Shown here: positions 1-7,686 of the stretch, piece by piece
Layout of the letters: each line of letters begins with the position of its first letter
How positions within the stretch are numbered: the stretch's first letter is position 1
Position numbers and translations under genes: made by a program
Notes under the pieces: generated by a model
Told to the model about the DNA's origin: nothing
Seen by the model: only the letters and a program-made list of their open reading frames with translations
Database searches by the model: none
Assembly (NCBI RefSeq): GCF_002929355.1
Contig: NZ_PJIR01000002.1
Coordinates: 478,033-542,032, forward strand
Origin: Arthrobacter sp. B0490
GTDB taxonomy: Bacteria; Actinomycetota; Actinomycetes; Actinomycetales; Micrococcaceae
Reading direction: 5' to 3'
Length of the DNA stretch: 64,000 nucleotides

Positions 1-192
1 GTCGGTGGTCGCGACCGAGTAGCCGGCGGCGACGAGCACCGGGGTCAGGAACCTGTAGGAGGAGCGCAGCTCGCCCATCCCTGGCACGAGGACGAGGAGC
101 GGGCCGGAGCCCTGGAGGTCGTACGCGACACGTCCCTCGGGACGGGCGATGTACTGCGTCGAAGGGGCGGAAGCTGAAGGAGAGGAGGTCAT
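1..192 (-). CDS. alpha/beta hydrolase, N-terminal part (runs off left end)
   Basis: This is the first 64 codons of a gene that continues beyond the left edge. It starts MTSSPSASAPSTQYIARPEG and then reads DLQGSGPLLVLVPGMGELRSS, the usual first strand and oxyanion-hole turn (here PGMGE rather than HGxxx) of the alpha/beta-hydrolase fold. The nucleophile elbow lies outside the window, so the substrate cannot be guessed. No ribosome binding site precedes the ATG. A TTGACT box lies 30-35 bases upstream inside a perfect inverted repeat, so the mRNA may be leaderless and operator-controlled. The family call is fairly safe; the exact function is unknown. Confidence 0.7.
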   Translation of the reverse strand, partial: MTSSPSASAPSTQYIARPEGRVAYDLQGSGPLLVLVPGMGELRSSYRFLTPVLVAAGYSVATTD

Positions 193-214
193 ATGGCTAG
201 TCTCTATTGCCTTT

Positions 215-233
215 TGGCTATAGTCAATAGCCA
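215..233. promoter_or_regulatory. inverted repeat, candidate operator
   Basis: TGGCTAT-AGTCA-ATAGCCA is a perfect 7-bp inverted repeat with a 5-bp spacer. On the minus strand it contains TTGACT (222-227), a plausible -35 box for the hydrolase that starts at 192. A repressor bound here would block that promoter. No regulator gene is adjacent inside the window; it could lie to the left. The symmetry is seen directly; the operator role is inferred. Confidence 0.45.
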
Positions 234-304
234 CTGGGTCTTCGCTCACCCTCGGGAGGCTGAACCTGCCCGCCCGGCGCCTGCTGTCCTGCTCGTAGCT
301 CGTG

Positions 305-1198
305 TCACGAGTGGAGAGTTCCGCGGTGGATCTCGTAGGAGCGGGAATGCCCGGGCTCATCAGGATTGTCGATGATCGGCTGATCCGCCATGAACTGGCT
401 GATGACGTGAGCCAGTTCGCCGGGGTTGCTGAAATTTATCGCGTGCGCCGCCCCTTCGATGATCACCACGAGGACCTGGTTGTCCGTGCGGCTCGCGACC
501 TCGCGAACCCGGGCAGGGCTCGGCATCAGTGGGTCACGGTCGCCGATGACCACCAGGGTCGGGATTCTCAAGGCCAGCAACCGGTCGAGTGAGGGGTATC
601 GGGTGAGAGCGCGGAACATCCGGACGGTGCTGGGGATACCGAATCTGAGGTAGTCGGGGGCGGCCACGCGCATCATCGCGACCGGTTCGCGCGTGCCGTC
701 GCGAGCGAGCTGCCGCAGGGCACGCCGCAACGGCTGATTGTGCACTCCCCCGGCCGGGGAGACGAGGACCGCCCGGTCCAGGCGCTCCGGATAGCGGTAG
801 GCGAACTCGCAGATGATCGGACAGCCCATCGAATTGCCGACGAGCGTAGCCGACGTGATGTGACGGTCGTCGAGGAACCGGGCGGCCGCGTCGGCGAGCT
901 CGGGCACGTCGAGGGGGTTGCTCGGCTTCCCGCTGCGTCCGAAGCCCGGAAGGTCAGGGACCAGGGTGTGGAACTCGTCGATGAGACGCTCTGCCGTCGG
1001 CAGCAGGTACCGGCCCGACAGGCCGAAGCCGTGCACGTGCATCATGACGGGCGCGTCGGACCGGGTGGGTGATTCCCGGTAGAACACATCGACTCCATCG
1101 ATCCTCGTCCACCGTTCCGCCAAGGCCGATGCTGCCCGCCTCGGCAGCCGGCGTCCACTCCGTCGGAACCCGAAGGGGCCCGGCACGTCGATTGTCAC
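305..1198 (-). CDS. alpha/beta hydrolase
   Basis: A 297-residue cytoplasmic alpha/beta hydrolase with no signal peptide. The oxyanion-hole motif HVHGFGLSG lies near residue 54, and PDLPGFGRSGKP follows. The nucleophile elbow is GNSMG, the acid is probably in GDRDPL, and the catalytic His is in EGAAHAINF near the C-terminus. The spacing fits haloperoxidase/meta-cleavage-hydrolase-like members, but the substrate cannot be read from the sequence. It starts with GTG; GGAG six bases upstream supports this start. It is transcribed in the same direction as the hydrolase at the left end, about 110 bp upstream of it, and the two might be paralogous neighbours. Confidence 0.85.
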   Translation of the reverse strand: MTIDVPGPFGFRRSGRRLPRRAASALAERWTRIDGVDVFYRESPTRSDAPVMMHVHGFGLSGRYLLPTAERLIDEFHTLVPDLPGFGRSGKPSNPLDVPELADAAARFLDDRHITSATLVGNSMGCPIICEFAYRYPERLDRAVLVSPAGGVHNQPLRRALRQLARDGTREPVAMMRVAAPDYLRFGIPSTVRMFRALTRYPSLDRLLALRIPTLVVIGDRDPLMPSPARVREVASRTDNQVLVVIIEGAAHAINFSNPGELAHVISQFMADQPIIDNPDEPGHSRSYEIHRGTLHS

Positions 1199-1355
1199 GT
1201 CAACTCCGATCGTTCAGGGAACAATGGCGACGATGGTAGTGCTCAGGCCGGCGTCTCACGTCATCCCCCGGGGGTGATGTGGGAGACAGAAGGGCCGCAT
1301 CATGCCGTGGACGGCTCAGACCCCCGGCTGTCCGGGACGCCGTGGAGGCTCGTTC

Positions 1356-2585
1356 CTATCTGCCGTCGGTGAGGGCGTCACTGTGCTGCAGGGCATATCG
1401 ACGCCCGATCGGGCCGGCCGATACTCCGTGGAGGACGACGCTGAGCAGGACGGTGATGCTGACGATGGAGATCGCGAGTCGGATGGGCTCCGAATCTCCG
1501 AGCTCTTCGATGGCCAGCAGCGCGAACACGATCGAGGCGAGGCCACGCGGCCCGAACCACCCCACGAACAACACCGTCGACCTGTCCAGCCCGGTTCTGG
1601 CCAACGCCAGCGCAACGGGAATCATGCGGATGAACGTCAGGCTCGCTACCGCGTAGAGCAACACCCACACCGAGAGGAGCTCGAAGGCGACCGGCACCAG
1701 CGCCGCGCCGAAGAGGAACCAGACGCCGAACGCGAGCAGTTCTCCCAGCAGTTCCGGGAGTTCACTCAATTCGTGCTGTTGATCGGTGCCCTGCTCCAGG
1801 GCCGCGCTGAACGCGATTCCCGCAACGAAGGCCGCGATGAACCCGTTGCCGTCGAAGGTCACAGCCCCAGCGAAGCTGCCGAGCGCGACAGCCAGTGTTG
1901 CAAGACGTCGGCCACCGGAACTCATCCAGTGGCGGGCCGAGGCGAAGGCAATGAGTTTGGCGCCGCCCCATCCGAAAGCGATGCCGACCACTGTCCCGAT
2001 ACCCAGTTCGAGCAGTGGCCGGATCGCGGCGTGGTCGCCGCCATGGGTGCCGAGCTCGCCGGCCACCAGGGCGAGCGAGAACACGACGATCGGGGTGGCG
2101 ATTCCGTCGTTGAGCCCGCTCTCGACGGTGATGACGCGGCGCACGCGTACGGGAACCCGCTGATCGTTGATCACCTGGGCGCTGAGCGCCGCATCGGTAG
2201 GGGCGAGGGCGGCACCGACGAACAGCGCGAGTGCCCAGCTGAAGTCGCCGAAGAGCACCACGGCGGCGACAGTGCCGAAGACCAGAGTGAGCGGAAGGCC
2301 GATTCCCAACAGGCGCGCGGGCACCCGGAAGTCGTGCCTCAAGTCGGCGACGTTCACCCTCACCGCGTCCGAGAACAGCAGCATCGCGAGCGTCAGTTCG
2401 GCGAGAAGATGGACCGACGGCGCCTTCGCGTCGATCGGGACCGGGCCCCAGGACTGGTTTCCGAGCAGGAAGCCCGCGAGCAGGAAGACGAAGGGCCCGG
2501 TGATGTTCCATCCACCGAGTCGATTCGAGGTCACTGCCCAGCCGAAGATGATCACCATCAGAAGAGCGAAAGCCGACTCCGTCAT
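1356..2585 (-). CDS. cation:proton antiporter (CPA1/NhaP type)
   Basis: A 409-residue polytopic membrane protein of the Na+(K+)/H+ exchanger superfamily. It exchanges monovalent cations for protons across the plasma membrane, for pH and ion homeostasis. About 11-12 hydrophobic segments are visible. Signature stretches include APTDAAL, ESGLNDGIATP (the ion-binding ND pair typical of CPA1) and FGPRGLASIVFALL. I chose the ATG beginning MTESAFALLMVII because it opens the first membrane helix and has GGAAGG upstream; the open frame extends 46 codons further, but that part is Arg/Ser/Pro-rich and unlike the family. There is no cytoplasmic RCK/TrkA domain. The ion specificity is unknown. Confidence 0.88.
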   Translation of the reverse strand: MTESAFALLMVIIFGWAVTSNRLGGWNITGPFVFLLAGFLLGNQSWGPVPIDAKAPSVHLLAELTLAMLLFSDAVRVNVADLRHDFRVPARLLGIGLPLTLVFGTVAAVVLFGDFSWALALFVGAALAPTDAALSAQVINDQRVPVRVRRVITVESGLNDGIATPIVVFSLALVAGELGTHGGDHAAIRPLLELGIGTVVGIAFGWGGAKLIAFASARHWMSSGGRRLATLAVALGSFAGAVTFDGNGFIAAFVAGIAFSAALEQGTDQQHELSELPELLGELLAFGVWFLFGAALVPVAFELLSVWVLLYAVASLTFIRMIPVALALARTGLDRSTVLFVGWFGPRGLASIVFALLAIEELGDSEPIRLAISIVSITVLLSVVLHGVSAGPIGRRYALQHSDALTDGR

Positions 2586-2770
2586 CAGTCCTGACCTTCC
2601 CGAGCATCGAGCACTGCCGCCGACATCGCGGCACGATTCATGCGGCGACGATAGCTCCCCGGACGGGTGGCGGCATGACCCGTAGGGGATGAGATGACCC
2701 GGACTTGCCGCTCGCGATCCCACGGAGTGTTCATGAGATGGCTCGACTTCCTGTGGGTCGGGGGCGGTTC

Positions 2771-4201
2771 CTAGTCGGCGGCGGTGGCTTCCAGGCGTCC
2801 GGAACGGACCGCATCGGCGAAGGACGTGTAGTCGCGTTCGTTCTGGTCCGCGTAGCGCTCGGAGAAGTCGGTGATGGAGCGGTCGAATTTGTCGCTCTTC
2901 CCCAGGTAGGCGGCGATCGCGACGGGGTCACCGGACCGGGCATGCGCCCGCGCCAGAGTCCACCCGCAGGCGTTGGCGTAGAACGTCATGCCGAGCGGGT
3001 CCATCCCTTCCACGACGGCCGAGCCCTTCATGTCACGCAGTTGGCGCCAGTACAGGTACCTGTTCTCCTGTGCCCCCTTGGTCCAGCCCAGGAAGATATC
3101 GCTCGCGGCCTGCATCATGCGCTGCCCCTGCACGACCCGTTCGCCCGGTTGGCGGAACCGGCTCTTCGGCAGGTGGTCCTCGAGGACTGACCTCGTCGCC
3201 TCCTTGACCTGCAGGAACAGCGGATCCTGTTGATCCCGGCCCTGGAGCAGGACGATGAAGGCGCGCGTGCCCACACTGCCGACACCCACGACCTTGCGGG
3301 CGACGTCGACGACCTCGAAGCGCTGGAGCAGGTGACGCCGGTCCCGGGACAGCGTGGCCCGGTACGACCGGAGCTGCTCGCGAATCACCTGCTCGACCTC
3401 GTCGGCCGACAGGCCGAACGATCGGCCCAGGTCCCGGGCCGGGATGACGACCGGGGGCTGACTGACGATCCGGTACTTCCCGTCGACGTGCTCGGCGAGC
3501 TTCGTGAGTGCCTGCAGGCTGTCCCTGGTACGTGCCTTGCCGATGTTCTTCCGCGCCGCCTTCCCGATACCCTCGGCTTTCTTCAGGGCCTTGCCCTTCT
3601 GGGTCGCCACCGCCAGGTCGATGGCCTCCATCAGTTCCTCGTCGGACAGGTGGGCGTACCAGATGTCCAGCGTGCGCATGTGCGCGAACCGGGCCATGGC
3701 TTCGCGGTAGGCCCGCACCGCCGTGAGCGTCACCTCGAGCGCGTCGTCCCTCGTGAAGGCGTTGTTCCTCGCAGCGATCGTGAAACTCGCAGCCAGGCGC
3801 TTGACGTCGTACTCGAACGGCCCCGGAAGTGTCTCGTCGAAGTCGTTCAGGTCGAACAGCAGACGCCGCTCCGGCGAGGCGAACACGCCGAAGTTGGACA
3901 GGTGGGCGTCCCCGCACAGTTGGGTGACCAGGCCCGCCCTCGGCGTGTCCTTCAGATCGGCGGCCATGATCTTGGCCGCACCCCGGTAGAACGTGAACGG
4001 GGAGACCAGCATCCGACCGTGCCGCACCGGGACGAGGTCCTGTTCGCGGGTGAGGTTCTGCTCCTCGAGCAGCGCGACAGGATCCGGACGGTCCGGGGAG
4101 GGTACCCAGCCGGTATGACTGGAGACCGGTGTCTTCCTGTGACGCTTGCCCTTTGCAGCACGTTCCTCGACGGTCCGGTGCTTCACTTTTCCCTGGGTCA
4201 T
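2771..4201 (-). CDS. DUF2252 family protein
   Basis: This 476-residue protein is a clear DUF2252 member. The family is uncharacterised but has a phosphotransferase/kinase-like look. GDAHLSNFG (about residues 97-105) resembles the catalytic loop of aminoglycoside phosphotransferases, and DLNDFDE (about 117-123) resembles a metal-binding DFD segment. The N-terminus is basic (MTQGKVKHRTVEERAAKGKR). It starts at an ATG with GGGGGAGG upstream; a much longer open frame reaches to 4732 but overlaps the amidotransferase gene and is not used. Only 17 bp separate it from the upstream class II amidotransferase, so the two probably form an operon and may act on a common substrate. That link is inference. 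Confidence 0.85.
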   Translation of the reverse strand: MTQGKVKHRTVEERAAKGKRHRKTPVSSHTGWVPSPDRPDPVALLEEQNLTREQDLVPVRHGRMLVSPFTFYRGAAKIMAADLKDTPRAGLVTQLCGDAHLSNFGVFASPERRLLFDLNDFDETLPGPFEYDVKRLAASFTIAARNNAFTRDDALEVTLTAVRAYREAMARFAHMRTLDIWYAHLSDEELMEAIDLAVATQKGKALKKAEGIGKAARKNIGKARTRDSLQALTKLAEHVDGKYRIVSQPPVVIPARDLGRSFGLSADEVEQVIREQLRSYRATLSRDRRHLLQRFEVVDVARKVVGVGSVGTRAFIVLLQGRDQQDPLFLQVKEATRSVLEDHLPKSRFRQPGERVVQGQRMMQAASDIFLGWTKGAQENRYLYWRQLRDMKGSAVVEGMDPLGMTFYANACGWTLARAHARSGDPVAIAAYLGKSDKFDRSITDFSERYADQNERDYTSFADAVRSGRLEATAAD

Positions 4202-4218
4202 GATCGTGGACCTCCCCC

Positions 4219-5049
4219 TTACACCGGAGTGGGAGCGAAGGGTGCTACTTCGGCCTGGGCGCCGTGGATCACCAGGTAGGAGGCCTCCGGCACCTCCTGC
4301 CACGCGCCCTTGAGGTCGCCGAGCGGCTCGGACACCACGAGTCGCGCGTCGCCCGAGAGCTCCTGGAGCAACTCGTGGGTCGGGTGCAGAGCCCGGAGGG
4401 CCGAGATGTCCGTGCTTCGGAAGAGGGAGCGGGACCGTCCTTCGCTGGAGTAGCGGAAGGCCCAGGTCGTGTCCCCGTCGGTCACTGCCACCGTCATCTG
4501 CATCGGGAACTCGACGCCGTGGCTTCGGCCGATGTCCTCGATCAGCCCGACGGCACGCGCGACAGCCCCTGGAGGATCCTCCTCGAGCCCGAAGGTGAGA
4601 GCCAGGTAGAAGAACAGCTCCGAATCGGTGGACCCCTGGATCAGCGGGAACAGGTCCGGATCGACGGCGAGCGTCAGGTCTCGTTTGATCCTGGGGAAGC
4701 CGTTGATCAGGCCGTTGTGCATCCAGAGCCATCGGTCATGGCGGAAGGGATGGCAGTTGGTCTGCTGGACCGCGGTGCCGGTGGACGCGCGGATGTGGGC
4801 GAACACCCGGCCGGACCACGCCAGTGCCGCCAATTCCCGGAGATTCCTGTCGTTCCACGCGGGGTCGGTGCTGTGGAAGAGGCCCGGGCGGGGAGGCGTC
4901 GAGTACCAGCCGACCCCGAATCCGTCCCCGTTGATTGTCTCAGCCCCCAACCGGGAGTGTTTGCTCTGCATCACCAGGGAGCGCTCCGGTTTGTACAGGA
5001 GGGCCTCGAGATTGACGGGCGAACCGGAATAGGCGATCCAACGACACAT
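4219..5049 (-). CDS. class II glutamine amidotransferase (YafJ/EgtC-like)
   Basis: A 276-residue Ntn-type amidotransferase. The mature protein would begin with Cys2 (MCRWIAYSG), the catalytic nucleophile exposed when Met is removed, and GDGFGVGWY is the conserved substrate loop. MHNGLINGF and SDSELFFYL match YafJ/EgtC-type proteins. The start at 5049 (not the ATG 10 codons earlier) is fixed by the need for Cys at position 2 and by GGAAAGGA upstream. No egtA, egtB or egtD gene is nearby, so ergothioneine synthesis is not supported. It probably forms an operon with the DUF2252 gene 17 bp downstream. It would release ammonia from glutamine or cleave a gamma-glutamyl amide. Confidence 0.85.
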   Translation of the reverse strand: MCRWIAYSGSPVNLEALLYKPERSLVMQSKHSRLGAETINGDGFGVGWYSTPPRPGLFHSTDPAWNDRNLRELAALAWSGRVFAHIRASTGTAVQQTNCHPFRHDRWLWMHNGLINGFPRIKRDLTLAVDPDLFPLIQGSTDSELFFYLALTFGLEEDPPGAVARAVGLIEDIGRSHGVEFPMQMTVAVTDGDTTWAFRYSSEGRSRSLFRSTDISALRALHPTHELLQELSGDARLVVSEPLGDLKGAWQEVPEASYLVIHGAQAEVAPFAPTPV

Positions 5050-5246
5050 GAGTAGTCCTTTCCGGCAACATCGCAACATGCCGGCAACCGGGGAGGATCA
5101 CCCTGCAAGGGTGAACCGGGGGGCTGCCCGCCCGCAAGGATCCCGGTGAGGGCACCACAGCGGCAGGCACGCCGTCTCCCGGCGGCAGAGCTTCTCGAGG
5201 TGTCAGGACGGAGACACCGGGCAGGCCACCGATCGCCGGTTCGGGG

Positions 5247-5275
5247 GTTGCACTCCGCTTCGTCGGCGATAGGGT
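5247..5275 (+). promoter_or_regulatory. leaderless-type promoter of the nitronate monooxygenase gene
   Basis: TTGCAC (about 5247-5252) and TAGGGT (5270-5275) form a -35/-10 pair. TAGGGT ends six bases before the ATG at 5282, so transcription would begin at or next to the start codon. There is no Shine-Dalgarno sequence. This is inference from spacing. Confidence 0.5.
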
Positions 5276-5281
5276 TCCTAG

Positions 5282-6310
5282 ATGCCCCTGTCCCAGCCTG
5301 TGACCCTGCCCTTCGACCTCCGACGGCCGATCATCGGTGCGCCGATGGCCGGCGGGCCCTCGACCCCGGAACTCGTCGCCGCAGTCAGCAATGCGGGCGG
5401 GATGGGCTTCCTCGCGGGCGGGAACAAGACCCCGCAGCAGCTCACGGAGCAGATCACCAGCACCCGGACCCTCACGCGGGGCCCGATCGGCGTGAACCTC
5501 TTCGTCGTGTCCGCCAACGACGCCGACGACGAGGAGCTCGAGGCCTACCGGCAGGAACTGCAGGACGAAGCCGCCGGGTACGGCATCGAGGTCGGCACCC
5601 CGAGATGGGACGACGACATGTTCCAGGGCAAGCTCGGGGTGATCCGCGACCTGAGACCCGACGTCGTCTCCTTCACCTTCGGCTGCCCGGACGCCGACGT
5701 CCTGGACGAGCTGAACACGCTGGGTATCCACACCGCCGTCTCCGTCACCTCCACGGCGGAGGCGTGCACAGCCGAGGATCGTGGAGCCACGATCCTGGTC
5801 GTGCAGGGTCCCGACGCCGGTGGTCACCGCGCCACGTTCGACCCCGCCGTCGAGCCGGGCACCGAACCGCTCCCCGACCTGATCACCGCCGTCAGGAACG
5901 CCGTCGGCCTGCCGCTGATCGCAGGAGGGGGCATCGGCACCCGCGACCAGGTCCGCGGGATCCTCGCCCTCGGCGCCGCAGCCGTCCAGATCGGGACCGC
6001 CCTGCTGCTGGCCGACGAGGCAGGAACCAGCCCCGCCCACCGCGCGGCCCTGCAGGACCCGGCCTTCACCGAAACGAAAGTCACCCGCGCCTTCACCGGC
6101 AGGCCCGCCCGAGGCCTGCGGAACCGGTTCATGGACATGCACGAGCGCAGCGGGCACGCCTACCCTCAGATCCACTACATCACCGCGCCCCTGCGCGCGG
6201 CGGCGGCCGCGAAGAACGACCTGCAGGCCCTGCATCTCTGGGCCGGCACCGGCTACCGCACCACCCGCACCGGACCGGCCGCCGACATCATGGCCGACCT
6301 CGCGCCCTGA
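5282..6310 (+). CDS. nitronate monooxygenase (2-nitropropane dioxygenase-like)
   Basis: A 342-residue FMN-dependent TIM-barrel enzyme that oxidises nitronates such as propionate-3-nitronate, which removes toxic nitro compounds. RRPIIGAPMAGGPSTPELV is the typical N-terminus. GPDAGGHRATF carries the conserved His next to the flavin, and LIAGGGIGTRDQ is the phosphate-binding loop. MHERSGHAYPQIHY near the end is typical of the actinobacterial members. Length is normal. There is no ribosome binding site, and a -10 box lies six bases before ATG, so the mRNA is probably leaderless. It is divergent from the amidotransferase/DUF2252 pair. Confidence 0.88.
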   Translation: MPLSQPVTLPFDLRRPIIGAPMAGGPSTPELVAAVSNAGGMGFLAGGNKTPQQLTEQITSTRTLTRGPIGVNLFVVSANDADDEELEAYRQELQDEAAGYGIEVGTPRWDDDMFQGKLGVIRDLRPDVVSFTFGCPDADVLDELNTLGIHTAVSVTSTAEACTAEDRGATILVVQGPDAGGHRATFDPAVEPGTEPLPDLITAVRNAVGLPLIAGGGIGTRDQVRGILALGAAAVQIGTALLLADEAGTSPAHRAALQDPAFTETKVTRAFTGRPARGLRNRFMDMHERSGHAYPQIHYITAPLRAAAAAKNDLQALHLWAGTGYRTTRTGPAADIMADLAP

Positions 6311-6362
6311 CACCGGCACCTCCCACCCGCGACACCGCCGTCCTCCGGAGGAGGCGTGGAGG

Positions 6363-7154
6363 TCAGCCGAGGCGCTTAGAGCTGTACGCGCGCGGAGTCC
6401 GGACACCGGGCCGTTGCAGCGGCACCCACAGCTTGTAGCGGTCCGCCCGGTAGTAGGACACGGAGTAGTCGATCATCGCGCGCGCGACATAGGCGTGGCG
6501 CTGGATTTTCAGCAGCGGCGCGTTCATCTCCACGTTGAGCAGGCGCGCGATCGAGGGTGATGCCGCCGTCGCCTCGATCGTGTCCTCACCCCACTCCATG
6601 ACGAGCCCGTACTTCTCGCTGAGCACGTTGTACAGGGACGTGGGCGGAGGACCGTCGAGGAGGCCCTTCACCCGGTGCGCCGGGAGGAAGTTCTCGTCGA
6701 CGCTCATGGGCTCCCCGTCGGCGAGGAGTTGGCGGCGGAACCGTACGACCGGCTGCCCGATCTCGATCTGCAGCTCCCTCGCCACCAGGGGCGTGGCCCC
6801 CTGCTGTTCGAAGCTGAGGACCCGGGCGTCCGGCACCATGCCGCGCCGGATCATCTCCTCCGTGTAGGAGGTCATTTTCATGTGGAGGTCCACCTTGGCC
6901 CTCGCCACGAACGTCCCGAGGCCCACGACGCGTTCGAGCACCTCCTCCGCGACGAGCGCGTCGACGGCCTGCCGGACGGTCATCCGCGCCACCCCGAAGT
7001 ACTCGCTCAACTGTCGCTCGGACGGGATGCCGGCTCCCGGTTCGCCGAACTGGCGCACGTAGCGTCGCAGACTCTCACGCAACTGCACGTGCTTGGGCGT
7101 GCCGGACGCGTCATCGAGCCGGTCCGCGTCGAACGGCCTGGGCAGCACGGCCAT
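6363..7154 (-). CDS. GntR-family regulator (HutC type, UTRA domain)
   Basis: A 263-residue transcription factor. The N-terminal winged helix-turn-helix (about residues 22-88: HVQLRESLRRYV, GIPSERQLSEYFGVARMTVRQAVDAL) is joined to a UTRA ligand-binding domain (about 95-245). GEPMSVDENFLP and YSVSYYRADRYKLWVPLQRP are typical of UTRA and resemble DasR/NagR-like regulators, which sense amino-sugar phosphates. The ligand here is unknown because no sugar genes adjoin it. A good ribosome binding site (GGAAGGAGA) precedes ATG. It is convergent with the nitronate monooxygenase gene and lies downstream of, and probably separate from, the cytochrome oxidase operon, since a terminator intervenes. Confidence 0.88.
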   Translation of the reverse strand: MAVLPRPFDADRLDDASGTPKHVQLRESLRRYVRQFGEPGAGIPSERQLSEYFGVARMTVRQAVDALVAEEVLERVVGLGTFVARAKVDLHMKMTSYTEEMIRRGMVPDARVLSFEQQGATPLVARELQIEIGQPVVRFRRQLLADGEPMSVDENFLPAHRVKGLLDGPPPTSLYNVLSEKYGLVMEWGEDTIEATAASPSIARLLNVEMNAPLLKIQRHAYVARAMIDYSVSYYRADRYKLWVPLQRPGVRTPRAYSSKRLG

Positions 7155-7235
7155 GGCACGGTCTCCTTCCTACGCCGGTCGCGGTCGCGGCCGGAGGCAC
7201 TGACTGGTCCCACGAGTATCGCCCCGGCACGCGAA

Positions 7236-7262
7236 AGGGAGCCCGCACAGGGCGGGCTCCCT
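7236..7262 (-). terminator. Rho-independent terminator of the cta operon
   Basis: AGGGAGCCCGC and GCGGGCTCCCT form a perfect 11-bp stem with a 5-base loop, followed on the minus strand by TTTC. It begins 22 bases after the ctaF stop codon. Confidence 0.8.
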
Positions 7263-7284
7263 TGTCGATCACGATCAGGAGGTG

Positions 7285-7686
7285 CTAGTGGGCGTGGTAC
7301 CCGCGGCTGTACTCGAAGACCCACCCGACGAGGGCGATCACTGCGAGGCCGAGCCCGATGTAGAGGATCCAGAACCCGATGGCGATGCCGAGGAAGCCGG
7401 TGGCGGCCGCGAGGCCGAGGACGAGGGGCCACCAGCTCCACGGGCTGAAGTGACCCTGTTCACCGGACCCCTCGTGGATCTCGGCATCGAGGCGGTCCTC
7501 GGGGCGTGCTCCGACGCGCTTGCCCGTGAAGGCGAGGTAGAAGCCGATCATGCCTGCGAGCCCGGCGGTGAGGTAGAGCGCGAGGAATCCCACGGGTTCC
7601 GCCCACTCGACCAGGAAGCCGTAGACCGTCGCCACCAGCAGGAAGAACGGGACCCCGTACAGGAAGAGGTTCTTCTCGATCTTCAT
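7285..7686 (-). CDS. ctaF: cytochrome c oxidase subunit 4 (actinobacterial type)
   Basis: A 133-residue membrane protein with four hydrophobic helices in two pairs (about residues 6-26, 33-53, 84-104 and 107-126). It is the small accessory subunit of actinobacterial aa3-type cytochrome c oxidase. It begins [15 protein letters not shown], typical of CtaF. Its ATG overlaps the ctaD stop codon (ATGA), so translation is coupled. It is the last gene of ctaC-ctaD-ctaF and is followed by a strong terminator. Confidence 0.9.
   Translation of the reverse strand: MKIEKNLFLYGVPFFLLVATVYGFLVEWAEPVGFLALYLTAGLAGMIGFYLAFTGKRVGARPEDRLDAEIHEGSGEQGHFSPWSWWPLVLGLAAATGFLGIAIGFWILYIGLGLAVIALVGWVFEYSRGYHAH

Noticed and set aside
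181..375. AGGAGG followed by ATG at 193 and a 60-codon plus-strand frame
   Set aside because: The AGGAGG is the complement of the Ser/Thr codons at the start of the hydrolase on the minus strand. The frame shows no family-like sequence.
1262..1279. CATCCCCCGGGGGTGATG as the antiporter terminator
   Set aside because: The stem is imperfect, no T-run follows on the minus strand, and it lies 77 bases beyond the stop.
1302..2594. 430-codon open frame on the plus strand opposite the antiporter gene
   Set aside because: It mirrors the antiporter on the other strand. Its translation is rich in Arg, Glu, Gln and His with no domain pattern, as expected in high-GC DNA.
4202..4732. 177-codon N-terminal extension of DUF2252
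   Set aside because: It overlaps the amidotransferase gene out of frame. The ATG at 4201 has a strong ribosome binding site.
4219..5049. EgtC of ergothioneine synthesis
   Set aside because: egtA, egtB and egtD are not nearby, and the protein equally fits YafJ-type amidotransferases.
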